A stretch of DNA of 64,000 nucleotides from Helicobacter cynogastricus. GTDB taxonomy: Bacteria; Campylobacterota; Campylobacteria; Campylobacterales; Helicobacteraceae. The stretch lies in assembly GCF_900197855.1 (NCBI RefSeq), contig NZ_FZMQ01000007.1, forward strand, positions 15,663 to 79,662, read 5' to 3'. This document shows positions 18,026 through 27,560 of the stretch, piece after piece; position 1 is the first letter of the stretch, and every line of letters starts with the position of its first letter. Made by a program: the position numbers and the translations under genes. Under the pieces are notes generated by a model that did no database searches, had not been told where the DNA came from, and saw only the letters and a list, made by a program, of their open reading frames with translations.

Positions 18026-18682
18026 TTAACACGCAAAGAGCGCGCTCCCCACACGCACTAAATTTGCTCCATAGGCAATGGCGATTTCAAAATCCGCGCT
18101 CATGCCCATAGAGAGAGTTTTAGCATTAGGGAGTTGATCAAAGAGTTCTCTAGCGCGCTGAAAAACCTGTTCGATTTGGCGGGTGTCCTCGCTATGTGGT
18201 CCGATGACCATTATACCTTGTAAATGGATTTGTGGGCAGGTTTGCATGATGTCATGGTAGGTTTGTAGGGCTAGCTCAGGGTTCAGCCCACTTTTTTGGG
18301 CTTCTTTTGTAATATTGACTTGCAAGAGGGCTTTAAGGGGCTCTTTAGCGCGCTCATTAATGGCTTGGGCTAGAGATAGAGAATGCAGACTATGCAAGAG
18401 GGCGGGCTTGAGTTCTAAAAGCTTATTGATTTTATTGCTTTGCAGAGGACCTAACATATGCCACTCTAGGGGCAAAGCTTGCAAGCTGTGGGCTTTGGTG
18501 TAGTAGTCCTGCACCCTATTTTCTCCAAAGGCGCGTTGTCCGCAGGCATAAAGGGCTTGGATTTGCTCACAGGTAGCGTTCTTTGAGACGGCCACTAAGC
18601 GCACGACATGGTGGCGGCTATAGGCTAGGCGGGCTTTTTCAATTTTAGATATTAAAGTGTCTAAGCGTTTTTTAAAATCCAT
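18026..18682 (-). CDS. YggS/PROSC-type PLP-binding protein (PLPBP)
   Basis: A 218-residue protein of the YggS/PLPBP family, single-domain alanine-racemase-barrel proteins that control pyridoxal-phosphate homeostasis rather than catalyse a known reaction. VRLVAVSKNA carries the PLP lysine, and FGENRVQDYY, WHMLGPLQSNKI, LLQVNIT and LSMGMSADFEIAI are the family signatures in order. The H. pylori equivalent is HP0395. It begins 1 base after the ubiD-family stop. Confidence 0.93.
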   Translation of the reverse strand: MDFKKRLDTLISKIEKARLAYSRHHVVRLVAVSKNATCEQIQALYACGQRAFGENRVQDYYTKAHSLQALPLEWHMLGPLQSNKINKLLELKPALLHSLHSLSLAQAINERAKEPLKALLQVNITKEAQKSGLNPELALQTYHDIMQTCPQIHLQGIMVIGPHSEDTRQIEQVFQRARELFDQLPNAKTLSMGMSADFEIAIAYGANLVRVGSALFAC

Positions 18683-18683
18683 G

Positions 18684-20504
18684 TCAGCCTTTCGCAGAGG
18701 TGTAAATGTGGTAGTGCTTGTATAAAGGGTCGCTTAAAGGGGGGATTAGGTTTTGATTAGCTAGATTTTCTAATACCTCCAAAGAACAATCCGTTTCTAG
18801 GGGCCACTCTCTGTGGTGCTGGTCTTGGGCGTTTTTATCGGTGGCATCAATGCAGATCAAAGACTTATCCAGCCAAATATCTCGTTGCGCGTCTATATTG
18901 TTCACAACGCGCCACACAAGCATGTAAGGATTTTTAAGATCATTTTTAAACGCGTCTACAAAAATAAGCGCGCTAATGTGCGGGGATAGAGAGCTTAGAC
19001 TAGGAAATAAGGGCGTGAGGGGGCGTTTTTTATTCACCCCTGCGATACAAATGGGGTTTTTGGTGTGTGTGCCATATTGTTGCAGAGTGGTAACTTCGCT
19101 CAAAAGAGCTTGGAGGCGATCTAAAAGAGTGGTATCTGCTAGGGGGGTTTTGGGGTGAGGGGTGGGCTCTATAGCCTCTATGCCAAGCTTGCCACCAAAG
19201 GCGTAAGAGGGGCTGGCGTGATCGAGCGCGTCGCATATGCCCTGACTTAGCAAAGTCTTAGAGAGATCAAGATGGTTTAAAATATGCTCGCTGATGGCTA
19301 GATAGTTGGTGAGTTTGGGCGCATTGGGACCTACAAAAATGGCGTGTTTAACAAAACTCATCTGTCCCGTGCCCCAAAAGTGGTGCATAATTTGGCTAGA
19401 GTGCCCCGGATAGCTGGGCTGTATTTGGGCGAGTATGAGATTATGAAAAACCCCATTTTCAGGCATGTGGTAATCTAGCAAGCCATGCGCGCTCTTTTGC
19501 AAAAGAGGTAAAAATAGCCTCTCAGTGAAATACCCCATGTATTTATCTTCTAGGGGGGGTTTACCTACCACACTGGCTAAGTAAATGGGTTTTTCTACAA
19601 GAGCAATCGCGCTCACTTCAAGCACGGGGTAGGGTTCTTGGGGCGTGTAAAAACCGGTGTGATCGCCAAAAGGTCCTTCTAGGCGCGTTGTGTTCACATC
19701 AACCCAGCCTTCTATAATGATGTCCACATCTATAGGGACACAAAGAGGGTTAGTTTTGCAAGGGGTGAGCTGGGCGCGCTTGCCCTTAAGCAGACCATAA
19801 AGAGCTAGTTCAAACACCCCATAAGGCAAGGGGGCTTGCCCACACCAAGTATAAAGCGCATCCCCGCCAACACACACACTCACGGGCATTTTGACACCAG
19901 CCCTTTTATAGGCATGGAAAAAATGATTCGCGTCTTTATGGATTTGCCAGTGCAAACCTAAATGGTTTTGATCATACACTTGCAAGCGGTAAAGCCCTAG
20001 ATTGCGATGTTTGCCATCTAAGCTTTGGGTGTAAACCTGCCCCATTGTGATGAAGGGAGCGGCATCCCTCTCCCAAGTAGTGAGGATGGGTAGATCGTAT
20101 AAATTTACTTGATCACCGGTTGTGTAGTGGTGTGGAGCGGGCTTTTTGGAGATTTTAGGTAAAGCGTGCCTGAGCGCGCTCAAATCGCGCAAACAATGCC
20201 ATAACCCCTTTAAACCCTTAGGTTTTTGGAGATTGAGCAATTTTTGTAATTGTTCTTGGCATGCTTCAATGGGTCTGCCGATGATGAGCTCTAGGCGTTC
20301 TTGTGAGCCAAAGACATTCATCAAAACCGGAATATCAAAAATGCGCTTGGTACTCTTGGGCTTTGTGAATAAAAGGGCTTGCCCCCCATGGGGTTTTTTG
20401 GCTTCGATGTAGGCGATATGGGGGATTTGGCGATCGATGTCTAGGGTAGTGTCAATAATCCGCAGAGCATGACGGCTTTTAAGTTGGGCGATGAGATCGT
20501 GCAA
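18684..20504 (-). CDS. UbiD-family decarboxylase, probably menaquinone (futalosine) pathway
   Basis: A 606-residue UbiD-like decarboxylase that would use prenylated FMN. Family blocks: QIHKDANHFF, PVSVCVGGDALYTW, EGPFGDHTGFYTP and the FVKHAIFVGPNAP stretch near the C-terminal third. Helicobacter makes menaquinone through futalosine and needs a UbiD-type decarboxylase; the H. pylori equivalent is HP0396. Ubiquinone itself is not made, so UbiD is a family name only. It carries a G/C7 run (19553-19559). It adjoins serA with no gap. Confidence 0.88.
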   Translation of the reverse strand: MHDLIAQLKSRHALRIIDTTLDIDRQIPHIAYIEAKKPHGGQALLFTKPKSTKRIFDIPVLMNVFGSQERLELIIGRPIEACQEQLQKLLNLQKPKGLKGLWHCLRDLSALRHALPKISKKPAPHHYTTGDQVNLYDLPILTTWERDAAPFITMGQVYTQSLDGKHRNLGLYRLQVYDQNHLGLHWQIHKDANHFFHAYKRAGVKMPVSVCVGGDALYTWCGQAPLPYGVFELALYGLLKGKRAQLTPCKTNPLCVPIDVDIIIEGWVDVNTTRLEGPFGDHTGFYTPQEPYPVLEVSAIALVEKPIYLASVVGKPPLEDKYMGYFTERLFLPLLQKSAHGLLDYHMPENGVFHNLILAQIQPSYPGHSSQIMHHFWGTGQMSFVKHAIFVGPNAPKLTNYLAISEHILNHLDLSKTLLSQGICDALDHASPSYAFGGKLGIEAIEPTPHPKTPLADTTLLDRLQALLSEVTTLQQYGTHTKNPICIAGVNKKRPLTPLFPSLSSLSPHISALIFVDAFKNDLKNPYMLVWRVVNNIDAQRDIWLDKSLICIDATDKNAQDQHHREWPLETDCSLEVLENLANQNLIPPLSDPLYKHYHIYTSAKG

Positions 20505-22082
20505 CTAGATGGACACCAAAGACACGCCCAAGCAGTGGGGGATTTGTTGCAAGGCGTGTAAAATTTCTGAATTAATGGGGGTGTCCACAAGGATCACGGC
20601 TAGGGCTTGGGCTTTGGCGTTGCGCCCTAGACGGAAGTCGGCAATATTGATATTGTGCTTAGCCAAAGTCTGCCCCACATTGCCAACCACTCCGGGTTTA
20701 TCGGTGTTTTTAAATAAAATCATGTGCCCCTGCGGGCTAATATCCATCTCAAAGCCGTTGATATTGGTAATTTTGAGCAAGTCGTTGGCAAAGACGGTGC
20801 CACTCACTTGAGTGATTTGAGTGGGGGTGTTTATCTGCAAGCTGATTAAATTGGTATAGGGCGTGGCATCCTCTAGGGTTTTTGTGCTTAATGTGATGTG
20901 GCGTTCTTTGGCAATAAAAGGAGCGTTGACATAGTTTACCTCATCGCCTAAAGTAGGCTTGAGCAACCCCATCAAAGTAAAAGTGAGTAGGGATTCTGCA
21001 TACTCTTGGATAGGGCCAGATAAGGTCAATTCTAAATGCGTGCAAGCATCCTTATTGATTTGTGAGCAGAGAAAGCCTAGTTTTTGGGTGAGTTGCAAAT
21101 AGGGTTTGGCATAAGAAGCCATGTTTTCTTGAATGGGGATATTGAGCGCGTTGGGGTAAGCACTCCCCCTTAGAGCTTGAATCACGGCTTGGGCAGCTTG
21201 CAAGGCGATTTGTTCTTGGGATTCTAAAGTGTTCGCCCCAATATGGGGGGTAACATAGACATTTTCTAAATCCAGCAGTGGGTTAGAGGTCCCGGGCTCT
21301 TTGCTAAAAACATCTATGCCTAGCCAGCGCACTTTCTTAGAGCGCAGAGCTTCATAAAGGGCGTTTTCGTTATAAAGCCCACCCCTAGCGCAATTAATCA
21401 AGATCACGCCCTCTTTCATTTGGGCGATTTCTTGCTGATCGATGATATTGATGGTTTCTTGATTTTTGGGAGTGTGGATTGTAATAATATCACAGGCTAA
21501 AATATCTGCAAAATTTTTAGTATAAATCGCGCCCAAATCGGCGACTTTAGATTTATGGATGTAAGGGTCGTAAGCAAAAACCTCCATTCCAAAGGCTAGA
21601 GCGCGCACACCCACCCGCGAGCCAATATTGCCAAAACCAATAATGCCCAGCTTTTTGCCACAAAGTTCTGTGCCATACCAATCCTCACGCCTCCATAGCC
21701 TTTCGTGCTTGAGTTGAGCATTGGCTCCGGGAAAATTACGCACGGCATTTAACATGTGTGTCATTGTGAGCTCTACAGCAGCGATAGTATTAGCTGTAGG
21801 GACATTCATCACAACAATACCCCGTTGTGAGCAGTGAGGTATATCTACATTATCCACTCCAACTCCAGCACGCACAATCACCTTAAGTTCTTGAGCTTGT
21901 GCTAACATGGAAGCATTGATGGGAGTCATGCTACGGGTGATGAGAGCATGGGCATTCTTGAGCATGCTAGGGAGCTCGTCTTTGGGTGTTGTGCAGAGAT
22001 CAAGAACCTCTAAGTGAGATTGAGCAAGCAGGCGTGCAAGCCCGGCGGGATGGATAGGATCACAAAGAATAACTTGAGGCAT
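20505..22082 (-). CDS. serA: D-3-phosphoglycerate dehydrogenase
   Basis: A 525-residue long-form SerA, oxidising 3-phosphoglycerate to start serine synthesis. In order: the substrate domain with ITRSMTPIN and RAGVGVDNVDI, the NAD-binding LGIIGFGNIGSRVG, catalytic NCARGGLYNE and TPHIGANT (Arg/Glu/His set), an intervening ASB-like domain, then a C-terminal ACT domain (MILFKNTDKPGVVGNVG) that usually binds serine for feedback control. In the order of HP0397. Confidence 0.96.
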   Translation of the reverse strand: MPQVILCDPIHPAGLARLLAQSHLEVLDLCTTPKDELPSMLKNAHALITRSMTPINASMLAQAQELKVIVRAGVGVDNVDIPHCSQRGIVVMNVPTANTIAAVELTMTHMLNAVRNFPGANAQLKHERLWRREDWYGTELCGKKLGIIGFGNIGSRVGVRALAFGMEVFAYDPYIHKSKVADLGAIYTKNFADILACDIITIHTPKNQETINIIDQQEIAQMKEGVILINCARGGLYNENALYEALRSKKVRWLGIDVFSKEPGTSNPLLDLENVYVTPHIGANTLESQEQIALQAAQAVIQALRGSAYPNALNIPIQENMASYAKPYLQLTQKLGFLCSQINKDACTHLELTLSGPIQEYAESLLTFTLMGLLKPTLGDEVNYVNAPFIAKERHITLSTKTLEDATPYTNLISLQINTPTQITQVSGTVFANDLLKITNINGFEMDISPQGHMILFKNTDKPGVVGNVGQTLAKHNINIADFRLGRNAKAQALAVILVDTPINSEILHALQQIPHCLGVSLVSI

Positions 22083-22090
22083 GGTTTTCC

Positions 22091-22564
22091 TTAGTCAAAA
22101 TGGTAGGGAATTTGGTAATAGCGCAAATCGTCTAAAAAAGCTTGGCGCACAGGCGACCTTGGAAGATAGATAATAAGAGTAATGGAGTGGCCTTTTTTGT
22201 CCGTAGCAAAATCAATACGCCTTGTCTTAAGAATTTCATTCAAACAGAAGAGCTGGTAGCTATCCAAATTTTGAACCCGCAACCTCTGCACGGGAGGGTA
22301 GCTACGAAATTCCAAAGTGAAACGGCGTTCCAGTGTGGGATAATCAAAATCAGGAGCTTCTTTTGACTTGTTAGATTGGGTATGGGAAGGACCCGGAGAG
22401 ATCGGTTGCATTAGACCCAAACCAAGCTGATCGAGGTCTTGAGTTCTAGGAGGGGCAGATTTAAGATGATTGAGGTAAACTTTGCGTCCAATATCAACCA
22501 TCACTAAAAACACCACCCCCACTATAGCAAGAAAAACTACAAATCTGAAATATCGTTTTTTCAT
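22091..22564 (-). CDS. Conserved single-pass membrane protein (HP0398-like)
   Basis: A 157-residue protein with one N-terminal membrane anchor (about residues 7-28, RFVVFLAIVGVVFLVMV) and a soluble, probably periplasmic C-terminal part with no recognised domain. It lies between serA and rpsA, as the unknown gene HP0398 does in H. pylori. It has no cysteine motif or catalytic signature. The function is unknown. Confidence 0.7.
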   Translation of the reverse strand: MKKRYFRFVVFLAIVGVVFLVMVDIGRKVYLNHLKSAPPRTQDLDQLGLGLMQPISPGPSHTQSNKSKEAPDFDYPTLERRFTLEFRSYPPVQRLRVQNLDSYQLFCLNEILKTRRIDFATDKKGHSITLIIYLPRSPVRQAFLDDLRYYQIPYHFD

Positions 22565-22574
22565 TGCTCATATA

Positions 22575-24245
22575 CTAGAATTTACCGCTAAGTTTATCTC
22601 CTAATGTCATTCTTCCTCCAGTGGCATTAAAGGCTTGCAGTTGCTCGCGTTCACGCTTGTGCTCCAAACGACGCACAGAGGCGCACACTCTATTTGTAGC
22701 TTTATCAACGGCAATCAGTACACCACTCACATCTTGTCCCATTTGAATTTCTTCTTTTTTTAAAGGGCCAAGGTCTTCGGTTTTAATGAGTACATCGATA
22801 TTGTCTACACGCACAAAGATTCCAAAATCTTTAATGCTCACTACATTACCTTGGATGGTGTCGCCGATCTTATGTTGTTTGTTAAAAACCTCCACAGGCG
22901 AGGGTTGCTTAAATTTGGTTTCTAAAGAGATTTTCTCATCTTCCTTGTTGATACGAGCAATCTTAGCTTGCACGACATCGCCCACCTTGAAATGATCTAC
23001 GCACTTCTTGTTTGCCTCCCAAAATGCGTCTTTGTTATGCAAGAGACCATCCACACCCCCCAAGTTCACAAAAGCTCCAAAATCTGTTAGGCTAACCACT
23101 TTGCCCTCAACAAGATCCCCAATACGATGTTTTGAAACAAATTCGTTAAAAGGCTTATCAGAAAGCTGTTTGAGTGAAACCCTAAGACGGCGGTTTTTGC
23201 TATCGATCTCAATAATTTTCACATCAATCTCTTGATCTATGGAAAGGTAATCTCCCGGATGTTTGACATCTTTATTCCAAGAAATTTCAGAGATATGCAA
23301 AAAGCCCTCTATATCGTTGCCAATATCCACAAAGACACCATAATTTTCAATACTGCTCACAACAACTTTAATGGCATAGCCCACCTTGAGCTTACTTTGA
23401 ATCTCATCCCAAGGATCTTCCATAGTCGCTTTGATGGACAAAGAGAGTCTTTTTTTCTCTGGATCATAAGCGATGGCTTTGACTTGCACCTCATCGCCCT
23501 CTTTAAAGTGTTTTGCTGGGTTAGTCGACCCTCTGTGGGTGATCTCGCTGTAATGCACCAAGCCTTCCACCCCATTTACCTCTACAAAAACCCCAAAGCC
23601 TGTTACACTCTTCACAATACCCGTGTAAACAGCCTGAGACTCCATGAGCTTCTGTGCTCCCTCATGCCGTTGTCTGTCATGAACATCAAAAAAACGCTTC
23701 CTAGATACCACAATAGAGCCAGTTTCAGGATCGATATTTGTAACACACGCTTTAATATGTTTGCCAATGGGCTTACTATCACGGCGTAAGGAAGAGTGGG
23801 ATTTGGGTAAAATATATTCTGCCCCTTCCTTATCAACAAGGATATAATTTCTTTTGTTATCGCGCACCACCCTGCCCTCAATGACCTTATCTTTATAATC
23901 TTGGCCTAGTTGGGAAATTTTAGCCTGTACTTTTTCAAAAACTAAGGCACGCTTGTAAGAAACATGAGGCCTTTCCCCTCTTTGAGATACATAAACGCGA
24001 ATAGGGCTATCCACGCCAAAAAGAAGCCTACCCTCATCATCTCTAATTTCTTCTAGAGCAAGCCGCCCCTCTGTCTTGCCTCCAACACTGACCATGGCGT
24101 AGTTTTCAGCCTCATTAATGGAAACAACCACGCCTTCTTTAAGCACGCCCTTGAGATCTGCTTCGCTTTCCTCATGCATGTAGGCATCCATGTATCTTTT
24201 AAACTCTTCAGATTCGCTACTCCCTAAAGATTCCAACTCTTCCAT
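22575..24245 (-). CDS. rpsA: 30S ribosomal protein S1
   Basis: A 556-residue S1 with six consecutive S1/OB repeats, each showing the G.V....FG.FV....G..H.SE pattern (for example SVTGFGVFVEVNGVEGLVHYSE and SLTDFGAFVNLGGVDGLLH). It binds mRNA and aids initiation of weakly structured leaders. The length is normal for six repeats. It has its own promoter at 24274-24279 and AAAAGG before the ATG. It probably heads the operon rpsA-HP0398-like-serA-ubiD-PLPBP. Confidence 0.96.
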   Translation of the reverse strand: MEELESLGSSESEEFKRYMDAYMHEESEADLKGVLKEGVVVSINEAENYAMVSVGGKTEGRLALEEIRDDEGRLLFGVDSPIRVYVSQRGERPHVSYKRALVFEKVQAKISQLGQDYKDKVIEGRVVRDNKRNYILVDKEGAEYILPKSHSSLRRDSKPIGKHIKACVTNIDPETGSIVVSRKRFFDVHDRQRHEGAQKLMESQAVYTGIVKSVTGFGVFVEVNGVEGLVHYSEITHRGSTNPAKHFKEGDEVQVKAIAYDPEKKRLSLSIKATMEDPWDEIQSKLKVGYAIKVVVSSIENYGVFVDIGNDIEGFLHISEISWNKDVKHPGDYLSIDQEIDVKIIEIDSKNRRLRVSLKQLSDKPFNEFVSKHRIGDLVEGKVVSLTDFGAFVNLGGVDGLLHNKDAFWEANKKCVDHFKVGDVVQAKIARINKEDEKISLETKFKQPSPVEVFNKQHKIGDTIQGNVVSIKDFGIFVRVDNIDVLIKTEDLGPLKKEEIQMGQDVSGVLIAVDKATNRVCASVRRLEHKREREQLQAFNATGGRMTLGDKLSGKF

Positions 24246-24273
24246 ACCAACCTTTTCAAAAATAACATTCAGC

Positions 24274-24279
24274 CCATTA
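24274..24279 (-). promoter_or_regulatory. -10 box for rpsA
   Basis: A minus-strand TATAAT lies 28 bases before the rpsA ATG, back to back with the plus-strand TATAAT at 24294-24299. Confidence 0.55.
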
Positions 24280-24293
24280 TAGCCTTTTTTCCT

Positions 24294-24299
24294 TATAAT
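24294..24299 (+). promoter_or_regulatory. -10 box for the glycosyltransferase gene
   Basis: TATAAT lies 28 bases before the GTG start, with AAAGGT as ribosome binding site. With the rpsA box it forms a compact divergent promoter, 14 bases between the two hexamers. Confidence 0.55.
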
Positions 24300-24327
24300 T
24301 GGCGATCATTTTAGAAAGGTAATAAGC

Positions 24328-25176
24328 GTGGATGCGCCTCTAGCGTTCAAGAAGACTTATTTTCACTCTGTGGCACTTGTGATCACCACCTATAACCAAG
24401 AAGCACGCTTATCAATGGTGCTAGATTCTGTGCTTGGGTTGGCGTGTTTGCCAAATGAAGTATTGATTGCTGATGATGGAAGCACGGAGTCAACCCGTGT
24501 TTTGATTCAAAATTATCAACCTCTCTTCCAAGAAAAATTCTTGTCTTTAAAGCATGTTTGGCAAGAGGATTTAGGATTTAGGGCTGCCAAGAGTCGTAAT
24601 AATGCGATTAAACAAGTGTGTTCAGAATATGTAATCATTATCGACACAGACATGATTCTCTCCCCCATGTTCATTTACGATCATCTTTATTTTGCTCGCC
24701 CTAAACTTTTGTTGCAGGGCACTCGAATCACTCTCAATGCTCAAGAGAGCACCACTCTTCTTGAGTGCATGGATTTTACACTCGCTTACAACAAACGCTC
24801 ATGGAAAAATTCCCGTTCGCTTTTTCTTGCTAGGTTAGTCGCTTGTCGGACACACCAACGCAAGTTGTTAGACAAAGCTGAAATTTGGCGCGATGGGATC
24901 AAATGGGTAAGAAGCGCGAATATGAGTTTTAGCAAGGCAGACTTTGATGCCATAGAAGGATTCCATGAGGGTTTTGTCGGTTGGGGTGGTGAAGATAGCG
25001 AATTTGTAGCGCGCTTTCTCTTTAATGGGGGAGAGGCTAAAAAGTTGCGCTTTTGCGCGCTAGCTTACCACATCCACCATCAAGAAAACAGCCGTCATAA
25101 CGCTCACGCCAACCACATTCTTCACACCAAGACCCTATTGGGCAAAAAAATCAGTTGGAAAGACCCCCCTGTTTAA
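24328..25176 (+). CDS. Family 2 glycosyltransferase
   Basis: A 282-residue GT-A glycosyltransferase. ALVITTYNQEARL starts the nucleotide-sugar domain, ADDGSTE follows, the metal-binding DxD is in IDTDMIL (about residues 109-115), and GWGGEDSEFVARFL is the C-terminal acceptor-side motif of galactosyltransferase-like (GT7C) domains. It has no membrane segment. It most likely acts in lipopolysaccharide or other surface glycan synthesis; donor and acceptor are unknown. GTG start. It overlaps the convergent LPP20-family gene by 4 bases. Confidence 0.88.
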   Translation: MDAPLAFKKTYFHSVALVITTYNQEARLSMVLDSVLGLACLPNEVLIADDGSTESTRVLIQNYQPLFQEKFLSLKHVWQEDLGFRAAKSRNNAIKQVCSEYVIIIDTDMILSPMFIYDHLYFARPKLLLQGTRITLNAQESTTLLECMDFTLAYNKRSWKNSRSLFLARLVACRTHQRKLLDKAEIWRDGIKWVRSANMSFSKADFDAIEGFHEGFVGWGGEDSEFVARFLFNGGEAKKLRFCALAYHIHHQENSRHNAHANHILHTKTLLGKKISWKDPPV

Positions 25177-26099
25177 AAATCGATTTGATCGGAATTAACA
25201 TCGGCTGTACCCGCGCCTACACCTTGTTGGTAGTTTCTAAGTTGTTTAAATACCTGCGCTTTAATGCGTTCAATGGCCGCACTACGACTGGACTGATCGG
25301 CACTAAGCTGTTTAGAATAGATAATATTGCCCTGACAATTCTTGATATTTAAATTGAGCCCAATGTGGAACTGCCCATTGGCACTGCTTTGATAAATTTT
25401 ATTCTCTATGCTATAGAGACCAGAACCTTCATCTTGTTGGACAAAGCGCGCATACTGGCCTGTGAGTGCATCAGCAATCTCTTCATCAGAACCGGGGGCG
25501 TAGACGATACGCGCTTTTGGGTGCGGGCTATTTTCTTTGAGAAGATTTTGATAGGGAGTCAAAGATGCAACGCTAAGACCATAAGCATTGAGCAACTCTT
25601 GTAAGGGGAGAGCTTTATTGATACCGGTTATGAGCTTTTGCATCTCTTTGAGGAAAATGCCTCTGCAACCTTCGAGGGGATGCAATGCACTCAGACCATT
25701 GTACAGATTGTTGTAACGCTTTGTTAGCGTGTTAAGAAACATGTTTTTATCGAGTTTTAAGCGCGTGTAGCAGAGATGGTGTGTACATTCCTGTTTGTCT
25801 ACCTTCACATTGACAAACTTAATAGAATCAACCACTAAGTTGATATTCTGAGAAGAACGCTTGTCCAAGGTCTTGTTCATGCGAGTCGTATTGCTAGTTG
25901 TTGTGGAAGAAACATTAACAACAATGCTGCTTGCTAAATCATTGAGAGCCTTTTCTTTGGCTATCTGTTTGTTTTCACCTGAGCCATATCCATAAAAATA
26001 CGCCGGATTGCCATTAAAATTCTGATACCAGTCCGGAGGCGTAGCACCAAGCAAGAGAGGGGCAAATATCAAAGAAAGTCGCATACTTCTAACTAACAT
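25173..26099 (-). CDS. LPP20-family secreted protein
   Basis: A 308-residue exported protein with a signal peptide (RLSLIFAPLLLGA) and an LPP20-like domain: PDWYQNFNGNPAYFYGYGSG followed by AKEKALNDLASSIVVNV. LPP20 proteins are envelope proteins of epsilonproteobacteria. A Cys pair (CTHHLC) lies in the middle, and there is no lipobox Cys, so it is probably periplasmic rather than lipidated. AAGGAG 6 bases before the ATG at 26099 supports the longer start. It follows the COG3014 lipoprotein gene by 34 bases, forming an envelope operon. Confidence 0.78.
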   Translation of the reverse strand: MLVRSMRLSLIFAPLLLGATPPDWYQNFNGNPAYFYGYGSGENKQIAKEKALNDLASSIVVNVSSTTTSNTTRMNKTLDKRSSQNINLVVDSIKFVNVKVDKQECTHHLCYTRLKLDKNMFLNTLTKRYNNLYNGLSALHPLEGCRGIFLKEMQKLITGINKALPLQELLNAYGLSVASLTPYQNLLKENSPHPKARIVYAPGSDEEIADALTGQYARFVQQDEGSGLYSIENKIYQSSANGQFHIGLNLNIKNCQGNIIYSKQLSADQSSRSAAIERIKAQVFKQLRNYQQGVGAGTADVNSDQIDF

Positions 26100-26133
26100 A
26101 AAAACTCCTTTTTAGTAGATTTTAGCATATTCT

Positions 26134-27504
26134 CTACCAAAGCACATTGACCACATTGTTGTAATAAAAACTCCGCATATAGAGAATGTTGTGCTTGTTA
26201 GAACAAAGTGTATTGGGAGGAAGTGGCGCATTGGGGTGGCAGAATCGAAAAGTAAAGTTAAAAAGGTCTTGCCCTTGAGACTGGATATGCACAGATTCAT
26301 TGACAACATTGTTAAGGCGTGTGAAATAAATTCTGCGAGGAAACACGCTAGGCATTCTAATGTCTGCTGAGGTGCTTGCTACAGCATAAATGGAAGAAAA
26401 AAGCCCTCCAAAAACGCCTAAAAATTGATTAGAGACAGCCTCTAAGCCCATTTTTAATACTGCTGAAGTGATAGCACGCGTGAGCACATAGGGAAGCTGT
26501 TTTTTAAACTCGCTTCCAATAAGTCCGTCTATCATCACCAGCTGTTCGAATCTCTTATGATGTCTTCCTGCATGCAAGGAAAAACTGGAATGAAAATCCA
26601 CTCCATCTACAAGTTGTGGCAATGCTAAACTCACAGCGTATACGCCATTTGGAAGGGGAACAGGAAGACTAATTTTAAATTCCTGTTTGCTGGCTTGCTT
26701 GCCATCCTCTATAAAAATCCAAGTGAATTTTTGATCGGTGGGGTTTTGGAAAAATAAGATATCCTCACCTATCATGGTGGAATGACTCATGCCATAAGCT
26801 TCTTTGAGGTAATCGATACCCTTAGAAGGATCGTTGTTCAAAGAAAAAAACAATCCAGAAAGATAGGATACAGCGGGATTAATCAAGTTGTTGTAAGCTG
26901 TAAAACGAGCTAGGTTAGAGTAATTTTCACTTAAAACCTCATTAACCTTAGATGCTGAGGTGTCTGCGCTCAATTTTGAAGAGCCTTCATTGCGCATTCT
27001 CTCCACTGCTTTTTCAATCTGTTTATGGTAGAACTCTTTGGCGCGTCTTTGTCTGTCATTAGCGCGGTTAAATTCTACCCATGCGTCTTTCCTATCTTGC
27101 AAAATGAGATAGTCAATAGCCTTATAATAGTTCATTAACACGCTTTCATAGATGTTACCGGTATAAGTCTTGACATTGTCATTCACCAACACCGCCCCCA
27201 CATTCCCTACAGATTTTGTAAAAAGATTGATGTAGCGGTCAAATTTCTTTTCGGCCAGATTGAGTGCCTTAATAGAATTTTGATACTGCCCTAACATCAG
27301 CGCACTCACGCCTTTTTGCAAATCCCATAAAGACCCGTCCTTGCGATCTTTAAGACTCATTTTATTGGCAAAATCATAGGCATTTTGCATTTCCAAAGGG
27401 GTATAATAAGCCTTGGTGAAATACTCAAACTCGGAACGATGCCCCGTACAACCTATGCCCAAAAAAATGACAACGGACAAGTATATAAAATGCAGTGCTC
27501 TCAC
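26134..27504 (-). CDS. COG3014-type lipoprotein
   Basis: A 456-residue probable lipoprotein. The N-terminal hydrophobic segment ends in the lipobox LGIGC (Cys19). A TPR-like helical region follows (LWDLQKGVSALMLGQYQNSIKAL...), then a mostly beta C-terminal half, matching the COG3014 family often found beside LPP20 and LpoB-like genes. The role is unknown, possibly in outer-membrane or cell-wall assembly. The start is GTG at 27504 with GAGGAG upstream and a TAAAAT box at 27522-27527. Confidence 0.75.
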   Translation of the reverse strand: MRALHFIYLSVVIFLGIGCTGHRSEFEYFTKAYYTPLEMQNAYDFANKMSLKDRKDGSLWDLQKGVSALMLGQYQNSIKALNLAEKKFDRYINLFTKSVGNVGAVLVNDNVKTYTGNIYESVLMNYYKAIDYLILQDRKDAWVEFNRANDRQRRAKEFYHKQIEKAVERMRNEGSSKLSADTSASKVNEVLSENYSNLARFTAYNNLINPAVSYLSGLFFSLNNDPSKGIDYLKEAYGMSHSTMIGEDILFFQNPTDQKFTWIFIEDGKQASKQEFKISLPVPLPNGVYAVSLALPQLVDGVDFHSSFSLHAGRHHKRFEQLVMIDGLIGSEFKKQLPYVLTRAITSAVLKMGLEAVSNQFLGVFGGLFSSIYAVASTSADIRMPSVFPRRIYFTRLNNVVNESVHIQSQGQDLFNFTFRFCHPNAPLPPNTLCSNKHNILYMRSFYYNNVVNVLW

Positions 27505-27521
27505 AAAATCTCCTCTGCGCC

Positions 27522-27527
27522 ATTTTA
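27522..27527 (-). promoter_or_regulatory. -10 box for the COG3014/LPP20 operon
   Basis: A minus-strand TAAAAT lies 18 bases upstream of the GTG start, followed by a strong GAGGAG ribosome binding site; the leader would be short. It is divergent from the SRP RNA gene. Confidence 0.4.
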
Positions 27528-27560
27528 TCAGAATGTAAGAAAAATTCCACTAAAGTTATC

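Noticed and set aside
23232-23789. 185-codon open frame on plus across rpsA
   Set aside because: It is antisense to the clear S1 repeats, has no ribosome binding site and encodes a composition-biased peptide; a shadow of rpsA.
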